Source: Aeromicrobium endophyticum
GTDB taxonomy: Bacteria; Actinomycetota; Actinomycetes; Propionibacteriales; Nocardioidaceae
Reading direction: 5' to 3'
NCBI RefSeq assembly: GCF_003586285.1
Contig: NZ_QUBR01000002.1
Location: forward strand, 682,001 to 746,000
DNA length: 64,000 nucleotides
A model generated the notes under the pieces. The model had not been told where the DNA came from and did not search any database. It saw nothing but the letters and a program-made list of their open reading frames with translations. The position numbers and the translations under genes were made by a program. Shown here one piece after another: positions 18,100 through 31,723 of the stretch (the stretch's first letter is position 1; each line of letters begins with the position of its first letter).

Positions 18100-18800
18100 G
18101 CTCCACCGAGATCTGGTCCGATGCCGATGCGCTGGCCGACGCCATCGCCCAGCGCATCGTGGCCCGCCTGGCCGAGGTGCAGCGGTCGGGGCGCACGCCG
18201 TCGATCGTGCTCACGGGTGGCACCATCGCGATCGCGGCGTACGAGCGCATCCAGCCCGGCGAGGTCGACTGGACCGATGTCGACGTCTACTGGGGCGACG
18301 AGCGCTTCGTCCCCGCCGGCCACGCCGACCGCAACGACCAGCAGGCCCGCGACGCGTTCTTGAGTCGGCTGGGCGTGCCCGGCTCGCGACTGCACACGAT
18401 GCCGGCATCCGACGAGGGCTTCCCCAGCATCGGCGCGGCGGCCGACGCCCACGCGTCCGTCCTGCCTGACGGGCCCTTCGACCTCGTGCTGCTCGGGGTC
18501 GGGCCCGACGGACACATCGCATCGCTGTTCCCCGGCTTCGCACAGCTGCACGAGACCGAACGTCGCGTCGTCGGTGTCGAAGGGTCCCCCAAGCCGCCGC
18601 CCGAGCGCATCTCGCTGACGCTGCCGGCGGTCAACCACGCCCGCAGCGTGTGGCTCGTCGTGTCGGGCGACGGCAAGGCCGAGGCCGTGGCCCGCGCCCT
18701 GGGCGACGGCACGCTCGACGACACCCCGGCACGCGGCGCCCACGGCACCGACGAGACCGTGTGGCTGCTCGACCAGGCCGCGGCCAGCCACCTCCCCTGA
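18096..18800 (+). CDS. pgl: 6-phosphogluconolactonase
   Basis: A 234-residue DevB-type lactonase hydrolysing 6-phosphogluconolactone to 6-phosphogluconate, the step after Zwf. Motifs: LTGGTIAIAAYERI, VYWGDERFVPAGHADRNDQQ, LLGVGPDGHIASLFPG (with the catalytic His) and VNHARSVWLVVSGDGKAEAV. GTG start in GTGA overlapping the opcA stop. It is the last gene of the pentose phosphate operon. The dehydrogenase Gnd is not in this window. Confidence 0.94.
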   Translation: MSSTEIWSDADALADAIAQRIVARLAEVQRSGRTPSIVLTGGTIAIAAYERIQPGEVDWTDVDVYWGDERFVPAGHADRNDQQARDAFLSRLGVPGSRLHTMPASDEGFPSIGAAADAHASVLPDGPFDLVLLGVGPDGHIASLFPGFAQLHETERRVVGVEGSPKPPPERISLTLPAVNHARSVWLVVSGDGKAEAVARALGDGTLDDTPARGAHGTDETVWLLDQAAASHLP

Positions 18801-18847
18801 CATTCCCGACGGTTTACCACGCCCGCAGGGCAAACTGCCCCTGACGG

Positions 18848-18899
18848 GGCAGACGCCCTCCGGGCGGGGCAAGCTTGCCCCGCCCGGAGGGCGCCTGCC
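18848..18899. terminator. Very long GC hairpin between pgl and rbpA
   Basis: The 40 bases 18854-18893 are a perfect palindrome (20-bp arms with AAGCTT at the centre). After one A/C mismatch, a further 5 bp extend the stem to 18848-18899. It is nested inside a weaker outer inverted repeat, around 18820-18831 versus 18905-18916 (GGTTTACCACGCC against GGCGTGGTGAACC, one G-T pair), and a small GGGCA/TGCCC hairpin lies to its left. It separates two long converging operons, so a bidirectional terminator is likely. No T-tract is present. Confidence 0.7.
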
Positions 18900-18929
18900 G
18901 TGCCGGCGTGGTGAACCGGCGACGAAGGG

Positions 18930-19283
18930 CTAGAAGATGATCTCGCCGGACTTGCGCTTGCTGCGCAGCGACTCGACGGCTTCCTTGAGGATCTCGTCGG
19001 CCTCGGTCTCGGAGCGGCGCTCCTTGACGTAGGCGAGATGCGTCTTGTACGGCTCGATCTTCTTGGCCGTCGGACGGTTGTCGGAGTCGACGCTCGCCGG
19101 CATGCCGCAGCGCGGGCAGTCCCACGACTCGGGAACCTCTGCCTCGATGGCGAACTGCAGCTCGGTCGTGTGGTTGTTGATGCAGAAGAACGTCACGAAC
19201 TGGCGGGGAGCCGCTTCGCCACGCTCGGCCTCGCCCATGGGACCGGAGCCGATGCGGCTGCCCCGGATAGCACCTGCTGCCAC
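18930..19283 (-). CDS. rbpA: RNA polymerase-binding protein RbpA
   Basis: A 117-residue actinobacteria-specific transcription factor that binds RNA polymerase and group 1/2 sigma factors and stabilises open promoter complexes. Features in order: an N-terminal tail with GAIRGSRIGSGPMG (core-binding residues), a zinc-ribbon-like core with FCINNHTTELQF and CPRCGMPA, a basic linker, and the C-terminal sigma-interaction domain TEADEILKEAVESLRSKRK. One cysteine is FFCINNH and the pair is CPRC. The GTG start overlaps the secG stop by one base. It is last in the gap-pgk-tpiA-secG-rbpA run. Confidence 0.93.
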   Translation of the reverse strand: MAAGAIRGSRIGSGPMGEAERGEAAPRQFVTFFCINNHTTELQFAIEAEVPESWDCPRCGMPASVDSDNRPTAKKIEPYKTHLAYVKERRSETEADEILKEAVESLRSKRKSGEIIF

Positions 19284-19519
19284 TAGTTACTCACCTTCAG
19301 GAGCAGGCCGAGTGCCACGATGCACACGACCCAGACGACTGCAATGCCGACCGTGATGCGGTCGAGGTTGCGCTCGGCGACCGAGGAGCCGCCGAGGGAG
19401 CTGGACACGCCGCCACCGAACATGTCGGACAGGCCGCCCCCGCGCCCCTTGTGCATGAGGACCAGCACGATCATCAGCACACTGCTGATCGCGAGGATGA
19501 CCGAGAAAATCAGAATCAC
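19283..19519 (-). CDS. secG: Preprotein translocase subunit SecG
   Basis: A 78-residue SecG, the small accessory subunit of the SecYEG channel. It has two membrane segments, ILIFSVILAISSVLMIVLVL and ITVGIAVVWVVCIVALGLLL, separated by the glycine-rich loop HKGRGGGLSDMFGGG typical of SecG. The frame is open upstream to 19609, but that extension is proline/arginine-rich and unlike SecG. The GTG at 19519, with a GAAGG site upstream, gives the normal length. It follows tpiA with a 16-base gap and abuts rbpA. Confidence 0.92.
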   Translation of the reverse strand: MILIFSVILAISSVLMIVLVLMHKGRGGGLSDMFGGGVSSSLGGSSVAERNLDRITVGIAVVWVVCIVALGLLLKVSN

Positions 19520-19535
19520 AACGAGCCTTCGTTCG

Positions 19536-20335
19536 TCAGGCGCCGGACAGGTCCGGCATGGCGTAGAAGCGGGCGATCCCGGCGAACTCCTCCGGCTGGA
19601 GGCTTGCACCGCCGACCAAGGCTCCGTCGACGTCCGACTTTGCCATGATGGCGGCGATGTTCGCCGCTTTCACCGACCCGCCGTAAAGGATACGCAATGC
19701 CGACGCGACCTCTGACGACCAGGTCTCCTCGACCCGTCCGCGGATGGCCGCGCAGACCTCTTGGGCGTCCTCGGGCGTGGCCACCTCGCCGGTGCCGATG
19801 GCCCAGACGGGCTCGTACGCGATGACGACGTCGGCCAGCTGCTCGGCGGTCAGCCCGGCGAGCGAGCCGTCGACCTGCTCGAGCGTGTAGGCGACGTGAT
19901 CGCCGGCCTGTCGCACCTCGAGACCCTCACCGACGCACACGATCGGGCTGATGCCCGCCGCGAGCGCCTTGGTGGCCTTGACGTTGACGACGGCGTCGGT
20001 CTCGGCGTGGTGCTCACGACGCTCGGAGTGGCCGACCACGACGTACGAGCACCCGAGCTTGGACAGCATGGCCGCCGAGATCTCGCCCGTGTAGGCGCCG
20101 CCGTCGTGCTCGGAGACGTCTTGTGCGCCGTAGCCGATGGCCAGGTGGTCACCGTCGACCAGCGTCTGCACGCTGCGGATGTCGGTGAACGGCGGGATGA
20201 CGACGACCTCGGCCTTGTCGAAGTCGTGCTTCTTGTCCTGCAGCGTCCACGCGAGCTTCTGGACGAGGACCACGGCCTCTTGGTGGTTGAGGTTGGACTT
20301 CCAGTTGCCGGCCATCAAGGGCTTGCGTGCGGAGG

Positions 20336-20339
<4 letters not shown>
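19536..20339 (-). CDS. tpiA: Triosephosphate isomerase
   Basis: A 267-residue TIM-barrel enzyme interconverting dihydroxyacetone phosphate and glyceraldehyde 3-phosphate. The catalytic residues are visible: Asn/Lys in MAGNWKSN, His in VVGHSERR, Glu in [11 protein letters not shown], and the phosphate-binding [11 protein letters not shown] and LVGGASL. The length is normal. It starts inside the pgk stop (4-bp overlap), so it is translationally coupled to pgk. Confidence 0.96.
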
Positions 20340-21547
<1,208 letters not shown>

Positions 21548-21548
21548 G

Positions 21549-22651
<1,103 letters not shown>

Positions 22652-22671
22652 CGGCGTTCGGTCGCGACGGC

Positions 22672-23655
22672 TCAGTCGTCGCCGAGGGCGTCGTCGCCGA
22701 GCGTCGACTCGGTGTCGGGGATGCCGAGCTCTTCGGCCCGCTTGTCGGCCATCGCGAGCAGTCGCCGGATGCGGCCGGCGATGGCGTCCTTGGTGAGGGC
22801 CGGCTCGTGCAGCTGGCCGAGCTCTTCGAGGCTGGCCTGACGGTGCTCGACGCGCAGGGTGCCGGCCATCTTGAGATGGTCGGGCACCTCGTCGGCCAGG
22901 ATCTCGAGGGCACGCTGGGCGCGGGCTCCGGCGGCGACGGCCGCACGCGCCGAGCGGCGCAGGTTGGCGTCGTCGAAGTTGGCCAGGCGGTTGGCGGTCG
23001 CGCGCACCTCGCGGCGCATGCGGCGCTCCTCCCACGCCAGCAGCGACTCGTGCGCACCGAGGCGCGTGAGGAGGGCACCGATGGCCTCGCCGTCGCGGAT
23101 GACGACCCGGTCGACGCCCCGCACCTCGCGGGCCTTGGCGCTGATGCCGACCCGCCGGGCTGCACCGACCAGCGCGAGCGCGGCCTCGGGGCTCGGGCAG
23201 CTGACCTCGAGCGCCGACGAGCGTCCGGGCTCGGTGAGCGAGCCGTGGGCCAGGAACGATCCGCGCCACGCCGCGACGGCGTCGCACGACGAGCCCGAGA
23301 CGACCTGCGGCGGGAGCCCGCGGATAGGACGCCCGCTGCCGTCGATCAGACCGGTCTGGCGCGCGAGGGCCTCACCGTCCTTGGACACCCGGACGACGTA
23401 GTGGGTGTCCTTGCGGATGCCGGCGTTCTGCATCACCAGCAGCTCGCTGTCGTGCCCGTAGATCTCCGCGATGTCCTTGCGGAGGCGCCGGGCCGCGGCG
23501 CCGGTGTCGAGCTCGGCCTCGACCACGATGCGGCCCGAGACGATGTGGAGCCCGCCGGAGAACCGCAGGATGGACGACACCTCGGCCTTGCGGCAGCACG
23601 ACTTGGTGATGGTGGTGTTGGCGAGCTCTGCCTTCACCTGGGCCGTCATCGCCAT
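22672..23655 (-). CDS. whiA: DNA-binding protein WhiA
   Basis: A 327-residue WhiA. In Streptomyces it works with WhiB to control cell-division and sporulation genes; homologues are present across Gram-positives. The N-terminal half is the LAGLIDADG-like domain ([21 protein letters not shown] onward), and the C-terminal helix-turn-helix domain is [26 protein letters not shown]. Typical length. It follows yvcK after 76 bases on the same strand, the standard rapZ-yvcK-whiA order. Confidence 0.95.
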   Translation of the reverse strand: MAMTAQVKAELANTTITKSCCRKAEVSSILRFSGGLHIVSGRIVVEAELDTGAAARRLRKDIAEIYGHDSELLVMQNAGIRKDTHYVVRVSKDGEALARQTGLIDGSGRPIRGLPPQVVSGSSCDAVAAWRGSFLAHGSLTEPGRSSALEVSCPSPEAALALVGAARRVGISAKAREVRGVDRVVIRDGEAIGALLTRLGAHESLLAWEERRMRREVRATANRLANFDDANLRRSARAAVAAGARAQRALEILADEVPDHLKMAGTLRVEHRQASLEELGQLHEPALTKDAIAGRIRRLLAMADKRAEELGIPDTESTLGDDALGDD

Positions 23656-23731
23656 GCAGAAAGTCCCCTATGGTGTCGTCGTCGAGATGCGTCTCGTCGG
23701 GCAGCTTCTGCACGAACAGGACGTGGACACA

Positions 23732-24712
23732 CTACGCCTTTCGCATGACCTGACCGAATGCGGCCGCGAGACGTCCGGGGTCGTGCTGATCGGACCCGGG
23801 AGCCGTCGCGAGGTCGGAGACGTGCAGCCGCGCGCCGAGGGCCCGAGCCGTCGACTCGAGGGTGCCGCGGGCGTCGACCAGGCTGCGGTCGGCGATGACG
23901 GCGTCGAGCCGCAGCTCGGGCGCGTGGGCCGCGAGCACCTCGAGATGATCGGTGGGGCTGAGGCCCTCGGTCTCGCCGTCCTGCTCGGTGAGGTTGAGCA
24001 CGAGGGCGCGCTTGGCGGGGGTCGAGATGAGCACGTCGCGCAACCCCGGCACCAGCAGCGTGGGCATGACGCTCGTGAACCACGACCCCGGCCCCACCAC
24101 GACCCAGTCGGCGGACTCGACGGCCCGGACGGCCTCGGGGCACGCGGGCGGATCGCTGGGCTGGAGCCGCACGCTGACCACCTGCCCGTCGGTCGAGGCG
24201 ACCTCGACCTGCCCTCGCACGACGGTCAGCCGCTCGGGGGCGGAGTGCAGGTGGACGTCGGCCTCGATGTCGAGCGGCACGGCGGCCATCGGCAGCACCC
24301 GGCCCTGGGCGCCCAGCAGGTCGCCCACGAGGTCGAGGCCCGCGACGTGGTCGCCGAGCTGGTCCCAGATCGCGGCGATCAGCAGGTTGCCGACCGCGTG
24401 ACCGTCGAGCGGTCCCCCGCCGGAGAACCGGTGCTGCAGGACGGCTGCCCACGTGCGGCCCCACTCGTCGTCGCCGCACAGCGCGGCCAGGGCCATGCGC
24501 AGGTCGCCGGGCGGCAGGCCGCCCAGCTCGTCGCGCAGCCGACCTGACGAGCCTCCGTTGTCGGCGACCGTCACGACCCCGGTGAGCTCGGTCGTGAGCC
24601 GGCGCAGGGCCGAGAGGCTCGCCGCGAGACCGTGACCTCCACCGAGCGACACGACCTTGAGGTCTCCGTCGAAGCGCTCCGGCCGCTCGGGCCTGGTGGG
24701 ACGCGCGATCAT
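23732..24712 (-). CDS. yvcK: Gluconeogenesis factor YvcK/CofD family protein
   Basis: A 326-residue Rossmann-like protein. YvcK-type proteins bind UDP-GlcNAc and link carbon metabolism to cell-wall synthesis. Visible are VVSLGGGHGLAASLSALRRL and VTVADNGGSSGRLRDELGGL at the nucleotide-binding edge, LIAAIWDQLGDH, and VVGPGSWFTSVMPTLLVPG. It overlaps the rapZ stop by 4 bp, so the pair is coupled. Confidence 0.93.
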   Translation of the reverse strand: MIARPTRPERPERFDGDLKVVSLGGGHGLAASLSALRRLTTELTGVVTVADNGGSSGRLRDELGGLPPGDLRMALAALCGDDEWGRTWAAVLQHRFSGGGPLDGHAVGNLLIAAIWDQLGDHVAGLDLVGDLLGAQGRVLPMAAVPLDIEADVHLHSAPERLTVVRGQVEVASTDGQVVSVRLQPSDPPACPEAVRAVESADWVVVGPGSWFTSVMPTLLVPGLRDVLISTPAKRALVLNLTEQDGETEGLSPTDHLEVLAAHAPELRLDAVIADRSLVDARGTLESTARALGARLHVSDLATAPGSDQHDPGRLAAAFGQVMRKA

Positions 24713-25569
24713 TCCCGTCCCAGGTCGCGGTGGACGACCAGGGTGCGGACGCCGCGGGCGCGCAGACGCTCGGCGAAGGCCTCGGACATCGCCACGCTGC
24801 GGTGGCGCCCGCCGGTGCAGCCGATCGCGATGGTCAGGAAGTGCTTGTCCTCGTTGAGGTAGCCGCCGGTGAGCAGCGCGACGAGCTTCTCGTACTGCTC
24901 GAGGAACTCCTCGGCGCGCGGCTGCGCCAGCACGTACTCGCTGACCGGCAGGTCGAGGCCGCTGAGCGGGCGCAGCTCGTCGACCCAGAACGGGTTGGGC
25001 AGGAAGCGCAGGTCGGCCACCATGTCGGCGTCGATCGGGATGCCGTACTTGAAGCCGAACGACATGACGGACGCCCGCAGGCCGGAGTCGGCGTCCTCGA
25101 AGGCCGCGTGCACGCGCTGGCCGAGCTGGTGGACGTTGAGGTTGGTGGTGTCGACGACGATGTCGGCGCGCCCACGGATGCGCCGCAGCAGCTCGCGCTC
25201 GCGGTCGAAGCCGTCCATCAGGCGTCCCTCGTGGCTGAGCGGGTGGGGCCGGCGGGCGGCCTCCTGACGGCGCACCAGCACCTCGTCGGACGCCTCGAGG
25301 TAGAGGATCCGCGACATCACGCCGGTGTCGCGCAGCGACTCGAGGGCGTCGACGAGGCTGCCGAAGAACTCACGCGAGCGGGCGTCGACGACGACCGCGA
25401 GCTTGTCGATGTCGTCGGAGGCCGTGATCGTCTCGACGGCCCCCGCCAGCAGCGCCGGCGGGATGTTGTCGATGACGTAGTAGCCGAGCTTCTCGAGGAC
25501 CTTGGCGGCGGTGCCGCGACCCGCCCCGGTCATCCCCGTCACGATGACGAACTGGCTCAGCTGGCTCAC
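24709..25569 (-). CDS. rapZ: RNase adapter protein RapZ (P-loop)
   Basis: A 286-residue RapZ/YvcJ family nucleotide-binding protein. In E. coli, RapZ senses glucosamine 6-phosphate and steers sRNA decay; the actinobacterial role is less clear. The P-loop reads GMTGAGRGTAAK: the usual lysine is arginine here, which also occurs in other actinobacterial members. YYVIDNIPPALL, SRILYLEASDEVL and the C-terminal IAIGCTGGRHRSVAMSE are all present. GTG start, 12 bases after the uvrC stop; coupled to yvcK. Confidence 0.93.
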   Translation of the reverse strand: MSQLSQFVIVTGMTGAGRGTAAKVLEKLGYYVIDNIPPALLAGAVETITASDDIDKLAVVVDARSREFFGSLVDALESLRDTGVMSRILYLEASDEVLVRRQEAARRPHPLSHEGRLMDGFDRERELLRRIRGRADIVVDTTNLNVHQLGQRVHAAFEDADSGLRASVMSFGFKYGIPIDADMVADLRFLPNPFWVDELRPLSGLDLPVSEYVLAQPRAEEFLEQYEKLVALLTGGYLNEDKHFLTIAIGCTGGRHRSVAMSEAFAERLRARGVRTLVVHRDLGRE

Positions 25570-25581
25570 GGTGGTGTCCTG

Positions 25582-27522
25582 TCAGGAGTCGATGATCTCG
25601 CCGGTCGCGGTGTTGACGGCTGGAGCGGACTCGCCGGTGGCGAGAGCGTCCACGATGGATTGTGCCGTAGCCGCCCCGATGCCGGGAACCATGGCGATCT
25701 CCTCGGCGGTCGCGGCCCGCAGCTTCTTGACCGATCCGAACGACTTGAGCAGCGCCTTGCGCCGGGTCGGCCCCAGACCGGCCACCGGGTCGAGGACGCT
25801 CTCGATCATCGTCTTGCTGCGGCGGCCGCGGTGGTGACCGATCGCGAAGCGGTGGGCCTCGTCGCGCAGGCGCTGCAGCAGGTAGAGCCCCTCGCTGGTG
25901 CGCGGCAGGATGACGGGGTCGTCGTCGTCGGGCAGCCAGACCTCTTCGAGGCGCTTGGCCAGACCGACCAGCGCGATGTCGGTGACGCCGAGGGCCTGCA
26001 TCGCGGCGTGGGCCGCGGCGACCTGCGGCGGGCCGCCGTCGACCACGACCAGCGCCGGCTTGTAGGCGAAGCGCTTGGGCTTGCCGGTCTCGGGGTCGAT
26101 GCCGGGCCCGTCGTCGTCGTTGTCCTCTTGGGCCTTGAGCAGCGCCGTGAAGCGTCGCGTGATGACCTCGTGCATCGCGGCGACGTCGCTCTGGCCCTCG
26201 TTGCGGATCGTGAACCGGCGGTACTCGGACTTGCGGGGCAGGCCGTCCTCGAAGACGACCATCGAGGCGACGGTCTCGGTGGCCCCGAGGTTGGAGATGT
26301 CGTAGCACTCGATGCGCAGGGGCGCGGTGTCGAGATCGAGCGCCGCCTGGATCTCCTCGAGCGCGAGGCTGCGGGCCGTGAGGTCGGATGTGCGCTTCAT
26401 CTTGTGGCGCATCAGCGACTGCTTGGCGTTCTGCTCGACGGTCTGCATCAGGGCACGCTTGTCGCCTCGTTGGGGCACGCGGATCGTGACGGGCCCCTCA
26501 CGTCGCTCGCTGAGCAGGTCGGTGACGGTCTGGGCGTCGGCGGGCATCGCCGGCACCAGCACCTCGCGCGGGACGGCCGCGGCGTTGGCGTCCTGGTAGA
26601 GCGTCATGAGCGCGCGCTGGACCAGCTCGGGGAACTCGGCCTCGTCGGCCTTCTCGGCGACCCAGCCGCGTTGGCCGCGGATGCGTCCACCGCGGACGGA
26701 GAAGATCTGCACCGCGATCTCGAGCGGGTCGTCGACGAAGCCCAGCACGTCGGCGTCGGTGCCGTCGCCCAGCACGACCGTCTGCTTCTCGAGCACCCGC
26801 TGCAGGGCGCCGAGGTCGTCGCGCAGCTTGGCCGCCAGCTCGTACTCCTCGCGCCCGGAGGCCTCGAGCATCTTGGCCTCGATGCGCTTGGTGAAGCCGG
26901 CCGTCTGCCCGCCCATGAACGCGAGGAAGTCGTTGACGATGGCACGGTGCTGGTCGGGGCTGACCCGGCCCACGCACGGCGCCGCGCACTTGCCGATGTC
27001 GCCGAGCAGGCACGGTCGGCCGATGGCGGCCGAGCGGCGGAAGACGCCCGCCGAGCACGAGCGCATCGGGAAGACGCGCAGCAGCGTGTCGACGGTGTCG
27101 CGGATGGCCCAGGCGTGGCCGTAGGGGCCGAAGTAGCGCACGCCCTTGCGCTGCGCGCCCCGCATGACCGTGACGCGCGGGAACTCCTCGCCGACGGTGA
27201 CAGCGAGCCACGGGTACGACTTGTCGTCGCGGTACTTGACGTTGAACCGCGGGTCGAACTCCTTGATCCAGGAGTACTCGAGCGCCAGCGCCTCGACCTC
27301 GGTGCCCACGACCGTCCACTCGACCGAGCTGGCCGTCGTGACCATCTGCTGGGTGCGCGGGTGGAGGTTGGAGATGTCTTGGAAGTACGAGCTGAGGCGT
27401 GGACGCAGCGACTTGGCCTTGCCGACGTAGATGACCCGCCGCTCGGCGTCGCGGAAGCGGTAGACGCCCGGGTCGGTCGGGATCTCGCCGGGCGCGGGCC
27501 GATAGGTCGCTGGATCTGCCAC
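25582..27522 (-). CDS. uvrC: Excinuclease ABC subunit UvrC
   Basis: A 646-residue nuclease that makes both incisions around a UvrB-bound lesion. The N-terminal GIY-YIG domain shows [25 protein letters not shown] (split: GVYRF and VIYVGKAK). A UvrB-binding UVR segment follows at about residues 210-245 ([18 protein letters not shown]), then the RNase H-like C-terminal nuclease ([34 protein letters not shown]) and a helix-hairpin-helix tail ([20 protein letters not shown]). GTG start 6 bases after TAGGGT, which is part of a PafBC-type promoter. rapZ, yvcK and whiA follow on the same strand. Confidence 0.96.
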   Translation of the reverse strand: MADPATYRPAPGEIPTDPGVYRFRDAERRVIYVGKAKSLRPRLSSYFQDISNLHPRTQQMVTTASSVEWTVVGTEVEALALEYSWIKEFDPRFNVKYRDDKSYPWLAVTVGEEFPRVTVMRGAQRKGVRYFGPYGHAWAIRDTVDTLLRVFPMRSCSAGVFRRSAAIGRPCLLGDIGKCAAPCVGRVSPDQHRAIVNDFLAFMGGQTAGFTKRIEAKMLEASGREEYELAAKLRDDLGALQRVLEKQTVVLGDGTDADVLGFVDDPLEIAVQIFSVRGGRIRGQRGWVAEKADEAEFPELVQRALMTLYQDANAAAVPREVLVPAMPADAQTVTDLLSERREGPVTIRVPQRGDKRALMQTVEQNAKQSLMRHKMKRTSDLTARSLALEEIQAALDLDTAPLRIECYDISNLGATETVASMVVFEDGLPRKSEYRRFTIRNEGQSDVAAMHEVITRRFTALLKAQEDNDDDGPGIDPETGKPKRFAYKPALVVVDGGPPQVAAAHAAMQALGVTDIALVGLAKRLEEVWLPDDDDPVILPRTSEGLYLLQRLRDEAHRFAIGHHRGRRSKTMIESVLDPVAGLGPTRRKALLKSFGSVKKLRAATAEEIAMVPGIGAATAQSIVDALATGESAPAVNTATGEIIDS

Positions 27523-27528
27523 GGCTCC

Positions 27529-27551
27529 ACCCTACGGTCGTGCCCCGACAC
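27529..27551 (-). promoter_or_regulatory. PafBC-type (RecA-independent) damage promoter of uvrC
   Basis: On the minus strand: GTGTCGGGG, 8 bases, TAGGGT, 6 bases, GTG start of uvrC. It matches the TGTCRG core, 8-base spacer and TANNNT -10 of the RecA-NDp motif described in mycobacteria as PafBC dependent. The transcript would be leaderless. Confidence 0.65.
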
Positions 27552-27576
27552 ATCGCCGGGGCGGATCTTGCGGCCG

Positions 27577-27613
27577 CTCGGCGTCCGCGCGCCTGCGCTG
27601 CGCGAACGCCGAG
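27577..27613 (-). terminator. Hairpin downstream of uvrA
   Basis: CTCGGCGT (27577-27584) pairs with ACGCCGAG (27606-27613); after one mismatch, CGCGC/GCGCG extends the stem. It begins 16 bases past the uvrA stop on the minus strand, a natural place for its terminator and upstream of the uvrC promoter. No T-tract. Confidence 0.5.
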
Positions 27614-27628
27614 AGGTCGGTCGGACGG

Positions 27629-30487
<2,859 letters not shown>

Positions 30488-30513
30488 TGGCTCCCCTGAG
30501 AAGTAGATGATGA

Positions 30514-30529
30514 GGGCAGAGATCTGCCC
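30514..30529. repeat. Palindrome in the uvrA leader
   Basis: GGGCAGA (30514-30520), GA, then TCTGCCC (30523-30529). Given the -10 box at 30536-30541, transcription of uvrA should begin near 30529, so this would be a 7-bp hairpin at the very 5' end of the mRNA, about 27 bases before the GTG. An operator is an alternative. Role unknown. Confidence 0.4.
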
Positions 30530-30535
30530 GCATCG

Positions 30536-30558
30536 ATGGTAACGACGAGGTCCGACAG
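30536..30558 (-). promoter_or_regulatory. PafBC-type damage promoter of uvrA
   Basis: On the minus strand: CTGTCGGAC, 8 bases, TACCAT, then a leader of about 40 bases before the uvrA GTG. The TGTCGG core, the exact 8-base spacer and the TANNNT -10 match the RecA-independent damage promoter. No LexA box is seen in this spacer. Confidence 0.62.
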
Positions 30559-30689
30559 TTTCTTTCCGACGAGTGGGTCGGGCTTCTCACACCCCTCCCC
30601 CTGGCGCGGTGCGCGAGCGTCCACGCACCGACGTCCGGCGGACGCCGGCGCACCTCCCACGACGTCCGCGGCTCTGGCAGGCTGGCCCC

Positions 30690-31343
30690 ATGACGTACAC
30701 CGGAGAAGTCGAGGTCGGCGGCAGCGCCGACGTGCAGGACGCTGGCGACCTGCAGATCACCAAGCTCGCCGTCGGCGAGATGAACAACAACGCCTACCTG
30801 CTGCGGTGCCAGCTGACCGGCGAGCAGGTGCTGGTCGACGCCGCCAACGAGGCCGACCGCCTGCTCGAGCTGGTCGGCGACGGCGGCCTGGCGCGGGTCG
30901 TCACGACGCACCGCCACGGCGACCACTGGCAGGCCCTGCAGGCCGTCGTCGAGAAGACGGGTGCCGAGACCGTGGCCGGGGAGCGCGACGCCGACGAGCT
31001 GCCCGTCCCGGTCGACGTCCGCGTGCAGACCGGCGCCCGCGTGCGGGTGGGCTCGTGCGAGCTCGAGGTCGTCGAGCTGGTGGGACACACCCCCGGCTCG
31101 ATCGCCCTCGCGTACGACGACCCCGACGGCATCGTCCACCTGTTCACCGGCGACTCCCTGTTCCCGGGCGGCGTCGGCAAGACCTGGTCGCCCGACGACT
31201 TCGCGACGCTCATCGACGAGGTCGAGACCAAGATCTTCGGCGCCTACCCCGACGACACCCGCGTCTACCCGGGCCACGGGCACGACACCACACTCGGGGT
31301 CGAGCGTCCCCACCTGGCGGAGTGGCGCGAGCGCGGCTGGTAG
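30690..31343 (+). CDS. MBL-fold metallohydrolase (glyoxalase II-like)
   Basis: A 217-residue metallo-beta-lactamase-fold hydrolase. Metal-binding motifs are THRHGDH (HxHxDH type; the first residue set reads H-R-H-G-D-H), GHTPGSIALAY, FTGDSLFPGG and YPGHGHDT. The gene is compact and lacks a C-terminal glyoxalase II domain, so it is a general thioester or glyoxalase-type hydrolase of unknown substrate. The motif order resembles the small YcbL/glyoxalase II-like group. Start ATG 30690; a CAGGCT box 6 bases upstream suggests a leaderless mRNA. It shares its 202-base spacer with uvrA. Confidence 0.85.
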   Translation: MTYTGEVEVGGSADVQDAGDLQITKLAVGEMNNNAYLLRCQLTGEQVLVDAANEADRLLELVGDGGLARVVTTHRHGDHWQALQAVVEKTGAETVAGERDADELPVPVDVRVQTGARVRVGSCELEVVELVGHTPGSIALAYDDPDGIVHLFTGDSLFPGGVGKTWSPDDFATLIDEVETKIFGAYPDDTRVYPGHGHDTTLGVERPHLAEWRERGW

Positions 31344-31358
31344 ACGCCCCGCGCCAGG

Positions 31359-31413
31359 ATGTCGGCACTTGTTGCTGTTTTTTCAGCCCGAGAAGGTCGA
31401 CAAGTGCCGACAT
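31359..31413. terminator. 14-bp hairpin between convergent genes
   Basis: ATGTCGGCACTTGT (31359-31372) pairs perfectly with ACAAGTGCCGACAT (31400-31413). The loop holds a small GCTG-T6-CAGC stem-loop at 31374-31387. It lies between the MBL gene (+) and the hypothetical gene ending at 31423 (-), so a bidirectional terminator or a repeat element is likely. Confidence 0.6.
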
Positions 31414-31422
31414 GTTGGGTGG

Positions 31423-31704
31423 TCACTGACGGGGCTTGAGCTTGCTGGCGGGCAGCCACGCGATCTGCGAGGCGTCGCTGTGCCGTTGGGTGCGGCTGGG
31501 GACGACGTAGACGACCTGCGCCTCGTAGCCGTCGGACGTGCGACGCCAGCCCAGGACGAGGCCGGGGTACTCCTGGGCGACCTGCGTCGTCAGGTTCGAG
31601 AGGTTGACCCACACGTGGTACACCGGCGGGGGCTGCGGCACCTGCACGGCGTACGGATCGGCCGCCGCCAGCGGACGTCCGTCGATCGAGCCGTTCGGGT
31701 TCAC
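31423..31704 (-). CDS. Small hypothetical protein with a LexA box (93 aa)
   Basis: A 93-residue soluble protein: a proline-rich start (YAVQVPQPPPVYHVWVNL), then YPGLVLGWRR, DGYEAQVVYVVPSRT and IAWLPASKLKPRQ. The pattern of a beta-rich domain with W-R-R, G-Y/W-x-A and W-x-P-A resembles small proteins I associate with actinobacterial DNA-damage loci, but I cannot name the family and that link is inference. The frame is open upstream, but I choose GTG 31704: it is 6 bases after TATCCT, and the LexA box lies just beyond. It is 32 bases downstream of another small gene on the same strand. Confidence 0.7.
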   Translation of the reverse strand: MNPNGSIDGRPLAAADPYAVQVPQPPPVYHVWVNLSNLTTQVAQEYPGLVLGWRRTSDGYEAQVVYVVPSRTQRHSDASQIAWLPASKLKPRQ

Positions 31705-31723
31705 CCCTGAAGGATACGACCGT

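Noticed and set aside
30573-30689. A longer N terminus for the MBL-fold protein starting upstream of 30690.
   Set aside because: The added residues are Pro/Arg-rich and run through the uvrA/MBL promoter spacer; ATG 30690 has a -10-like box 6 bases before it.
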